Positions 7,323-9,233 of a DNA stretch of 9,233 nt are shown here, one piece after another. Both the position numbers and the translations under genes were made by a program. The notes under the pieces were generated by a model. It had not been told where the DNA came from. It ran no database searches and saw only the letters and a program-made list of their open reading frames with translations. The first letter of the stretch is position 1. Each line of letters begins with the position of its first letter. The stretch spans positions 1 to 9,233 of the forward strand of contig JAJDEH010000381.1 in assembly GCA_029259935.1 (NCBI GenBank), read 5' to 3'. This stretch comes from Planctomycetota bacterium. GTDB lineage: Bacteria > Planctomycetota > Planctomycetia > Pirellulales > Pirellulaceae.

Positions 7323-7326
7323 ATCG

Positions 7327-7349
7327 CTTCAGACCTTCGTTGGTCTAAG
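7327..7349 (+). terminator. Hairpin just after the giant gene, possible terminator
   Basis: AGACC (7331-7335) pairs with GGTCT (7342-7346) around a six-base loop. CTT (7327-7329) and AAG (7347-7349) extend the stem to 8 bp across one bulged C. It starts 4 bases past the stop codon. No T-run follows, so it may be a 3'-end stabiliser and not a classical intrinsic terminator. Confidence 0.35.
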
Positions 7350-7412
7350 GGTCGTGGACGAGGGACGCCGTGACGCTTGAGATTTGAATTCGAAGGTGGG
7401 GATGAACGAAGA

Positions 7413-7437
7413 CGTTTTGATCGTGGAACGATCAACG
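7413..7437 (-). terminator. Hairpin just after the peptidase gene, possible terminator
   Basis: TTGATCG (7417-7423) pairs perfectly with CGATCAA (7429-7435) around the five-base loop TGGAA. Alternatively CGTT and AACG extend the stem with a two-base bulge. It lies 2-3 bases beyond the peptidase TAA on the minus strand. There is no T-tract in either direction, so termination function is uncertain. The 117-base gap between the convergent genes otherwise shows nothing recognisable. Confidence 0.35.
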
Positions 7438-7439
7438 AC

Positions 7440-8975
7440 TTACTCGCTCGGCAGGGGCGGGATCGCCAGCGACACCGTTTGCACCTTGCCCCGGCGTTCG
7501 GTCGTCACCTCGATTGGCGAATCGGCTTTGAATAGTTGCAGTAGTTCAAGGCTGGTCGTGAACGACTGACCACCAACCGCATAGATGCGGTCGCGCGGAC
7601 GTAGACCCGCGCGATGGCCGGGAGAACCGGAGACGACTTTGGTAATCATCGCCATGCTTGGATCGGCGTCGTCCATGCGCCAACTGATTCCAATACGTAC
7701 TGGCGAACCGGCAAGCGTGACAAGCAATGGCAATGGCTGTTCTTCTCCGGCGCGCTGAACCGTCATGGTTACCGGTTCCCGAGCCTGCAGAATCCAACCG
7801 ACCAAATCCGCTTGATTCGTGACCGGTGTTCCCGCGAAACTGATGATTCGGTCGCCAATTTGCATGCCGGCTTGTTGCGCCGCCGAGCCGGATTGAAGGC
7901 GCGTCACACCGACACCCGATTCACCGTCTTGAGGATCTCTCATCCAAATCCCCAGCCGCGGTGGACCAGGGCGAGCCGGCGTTTCGAAACGCTTCTGATC
8001 GGATGGAGTCTCACGTCGCGAAGTCGTTCTAAAACCGTGCAAGACCGGCCGCTCCGCCAAGTCGTGCGAGATTTGAAATAACATCTTGCCGACCGCCTCC
8101 ATGCCGGCTGAATTGACTTTGTGGGCATCGTCGCTGGGCCGGTGATAGTCGTCGTGCAGACCGGTATGCAACATCAAAACCGGCACACTTCGTCGAAAGA
8201 ACGTGTGATGATCGCTGTTGTCCTTCATCTCCCATGTGAACTTTAACGGAACTCCGATGCCTTGGCTGTTCTCGCTTACCAGCCGCCGCAGTCCGAAACT
8301 CGTGCGCGTGCCGTAAACTTCCAGTCCTTGCGGCCGCAAGCGGCCGATCATGTCCATGTTGATCGCGAACTTGAGCCGCGCCATCGGTATCGTCGAACGG
8401 GAGACCCAATGCTTGGAACCGAGCAGCCCTTTTTCTTCGCCGTCCCACAAGACGAATAGGATCGAACGGCGGGGACGCGCCGGCAGTCGGCTGAACGCTT
8501 GCATCACTTCCAAGACTCCCGCCGCTCCACTGGCATTGTCATCCGCGCCGTTGTGAATATATCCCGTCGGCCCATAACTGTTCGAGCGATTGCCATACCC
8601 GACATGGTCGTAGTGGGCACCCACCAGAATGATCTCGGACTTCAACTTGGGGTCTCGCCCTTCGAGCAGTCCCAGAATATTGCGATAGCCTTGTCCGAAA
8701 GTCTGAAAATAACTTCCGCCTTCGCCGGCCGGTTCCGACCCGGCCTGCTGAAAACGCTTCACGAGATAGCCAGCCGCGGCGCGACCGCCCCGACTGCCGG
8801 CTTCTCGGCCTTCGAACGAGTCGTCGGAAAGCACATCCACATGTTCGCGCAACTTTTCCGCGGTAATGGATTGAGCGGCATCAAACAGCGCGTCGTTCGC
8901 CGTGGACGTGGCGAACGCGGCCAGCCAAAGACCAACAACAAGGACGGGAACTAGCAGTGAAGACCGCTTCTGCAT
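7440..8975 (-). CDS. Exported M28-family zinc peptidase with two C-terminal PDZ domains
   Basis: A complete 511-residue protein. Residues 1-26 form a signal peptide: basic MQKR, a hydrophobic core, and a likely cleavage after STA26. The M28 (aminopeptidase Y/S type) domain spans about 30-310 and has the expected co-catalytic zinc set by family pattern: H121 and D123 in AHYDH, D145 in GADDN, E180-E181 in DGEEKG, D208 in NMDMIG and H278 in DYHRPSD. PDZ 1 (about 340-420) contains GSAAQQAGMQIGDRI and PDZ 2 (about 427-507) contains GSPGHRAGLRPRDRI. The family removes amino acids from peptide N termini outside the cytoplasm. The PDZ pair may bind substrates or tether the enzyme, which is inference. 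The ATG is supported by GGAG eight bases upstream and by the signal peptide starting right there. The gene stands alone, convergent with the giant gene and divergent from the tRNA. The exact substrate is unknown. Confidence 0.93.
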   Translation of the reverse strand: MQKRSSLLVPVLVVGLWLAAFATSTANDALFDAAQSITAEKLREHVDVLSDDSFEGREAGSRGGRAAAGYLVKRFQQAGSEPAGEGGSYFQTFGQGYRNILGLLEGRDPKLKSEIILVGAHYDHVGYGNRSNSYGPTGYIHNGADDNASGAAGVLEVMQAFSRLPARPRRSILFVLWDGEEKGLLGSKHWVSRSTIPMARLKFAINMDMIGRLRPQGLEVYGTRTSFGLRRLVSENSQGIGVPLKFTWEMKDNSDHHTFFRRSVPVLMLHTGLHDDYHRPSDDAHKVNSAGMEAVGKMLFQISHDLAERPVLHGFRTTSRRETPSDQKRFETPARPGPPRLGIWMRDPQDGESGVGVTRLQSGSAAQQAGMQIGDRIISFAGTPVTNQADLVGWILQAREPVTMTVQRAGEEQPLPLLVTLAGSPVRIGISWRMDDADPSMAMITKVVSGSPGHRAGLRPRDRIYAVGGQSFTTSLELLQLFKADSPIEVTTERRGKVQTVSLAIPPLPSE

Positions 8976-8983
8976 GGATCGAG

Positions 8984-8987
8984 CTCC
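8984..8987 (-). promoter_or_regulatory. Ribosome-binding site of the M28 peptidase
   Basis: On the minus strand GGAG lies 8 bases before the ATG at 8975. This is a standard spacing and supports that start codon, the only one that gives an intact signal peptide. Confidence 0.7.
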
Positions 8988-9059
8988 AGAGTGTGGAATT
9001 CGGCTCGCGAGATTTTACACCGGTTGAAGCAAGAATCCCACGTGATTGACACAAGTAGA

Positions 9060-9088
9060 AATATAGCCCAGATTTGACTTCCTGGCAG
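9060..9088 (-). promoter_or_regulatory. Candidate sigma70-type promoter for the M28 peptidase
   Basis: On the minus strand CTGCCA (9083-9088, 4 of 6 matches to TTGACA) is followed by exactly 17 bases and TATATT (9060-9065, 5 of 6 matches to TATAAT). Transcription would begin near 9053 and leave a leader of about 78 bases. A second, weaker -10-like TAAAAT sits at 9012-9017 with no good -35. The rest of the gap from 8976 to 9175 holds no ORF or RNA gene that I can support. Confidence 0.35.
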
Positions 9089-9142
9089 GAACGAGCCTTG
9101 CATCAGGCAGGTGGATTCGCAACAATCCAAAATATGGAGTGA

Positions 9143-9158
9143 GCGAAAGAATTTTCGC
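9143..9158. other. Perfect short inverted repeat upstream of the tRNA gene
   Basis: GCGAAA (9143-9148) and TTTCGC (9153-9158) form a perfect 6-bp inverted repeat around GAAT, ending 17 bases before the tRNA. It could be a regulatory site, part of a tRNA leader, or chance. A -10-like TATCCT (9161-9166) lies between it and the tRNA, but no convincing -35 is in place. Confidence 0.25.
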
Positions 9159-9175
9159 CATATCCTCAACAATAA

Positions 9176-9233
9176 GGAGAGGTGGCTGAGTGGTCGAAAG
9201 CGCCGGTTTGCTAAATCGGTGAGGGGTAACACC
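9176..9233 (+). tRNA. tRNA-Ser(GCT), 3' end cut by window edge
   Basis: The 58 bases present match the 5' part of a class II serine tRNA that reads AGC/AGU codons. The acceptor strand GGAGAGG is 9176-9182, followed by T8 and G9. The D arm is 9185-9201 with GCT/AGC pairing and the TGGTCGAAA loop. The anticodon stem 9203-9207/9215-9219 (CCGGT/ATCGG, one G-T pair) encloses the loop TTGCTAA with anticodon GCT at 9210-9212. The long variable arm starts at 9220 and runs off the window, so the T arm and the acceptor 3' strand cannot be checked. Confidence 0.93.

Noticed and set aside
7384..7569. A 61-codon plus-strand ORF in the convergent gap
   Set aside because: Two thirds of it overlaps the end of the peptidase gene antisense, it spans the candidate terminator hairpin, and it has no recognisable motif.
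9046..9074. Plus-strand promoter from the perfect TTGACA at 9046-9051
   Set aside because: At 17 bases spacing the -10 would be CAGATT, a poor match, and the tRNA starts about 100 bases further on. Possible but not supported.
8951..9232. A 93-codon minus-strand ORF across the intergenic gap and tRNA
   Set aside because: It runs through the tRNA gene and overlaps the peptidase start. No family resemblance is seen.
1..9233. A mobile element, phage or defence system
   Set aside because: No transposase, integrase, terminal inverted repeats, phage structural gene or defence domain was found. The partial tRNA at the right edge could in principle be an integration site, but no integrase or duplicated tRNA end is in view.

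Overview
The window looks like a piece of chromosome from a planctomycete, probably of the Pirellulaceae/Rhodopirellula type. The evidence is a giant secreted-type protein that chains VCBS, PKD, Calx-beta, cadherin-like and RTX modules and ends in a C-terminal module I associate with planctomycete giant proteins, next to an M28 peptidase carrying two PDZ domains. This assignment rests on recalled family resemblance, not on a search.

Layout: bases 3-7322 (+) hold the 3' part of one enormous gene. The frame is still open at the left edge, so the true N terminus, including any signal peptide, lies outside the window. At least 2,437 residues are present. In order they are: a VCBS-like domain, a PKD-like domain, six Calx-beta domains, a Pro/Gly-rich hinge with the only two cysteines of the visible protein, a metal-loop beta module plus an alpha-helical module, a seventh Calx-beta domain, an unnamed beta-rich module, an Ig-like domain, three cadherin-like domains, a second PKD domain, a basic/aromatic pre-RTX module, 18 uninterrupted RTX nonapeptides, and a 105-residue C-terminal module. 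The likely role is a calcium-stabilised extracellular adhesin or matrix protein.

Bases 7323-7439 form a short convergent intergenic gap with two hairpins and no clear U-tract. Bases 7440-8975 (-) encode a complete exported M28-family zinc peptidase with all the expected metal ligands and two C-terminal PDZ domains. Bases 8976-9175 are a divergent intergenic region with a ribosome-binding site and a plausible sigma70-like promoter for the peptidase. Bases 9176-9233 (+) are the 5' part of a tRNA-Ser(GCT) gene cut by the right edge.

The two proteins are convergently transcribed, so they do not form an operon, and nothing in the sequence ties their functions together. No mobile element, CRISPR array, phage gene or defence system is visible. 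The most noteworthy content is the architecture of the giant protein, especially its unnamed modules and its localised departures in composition.
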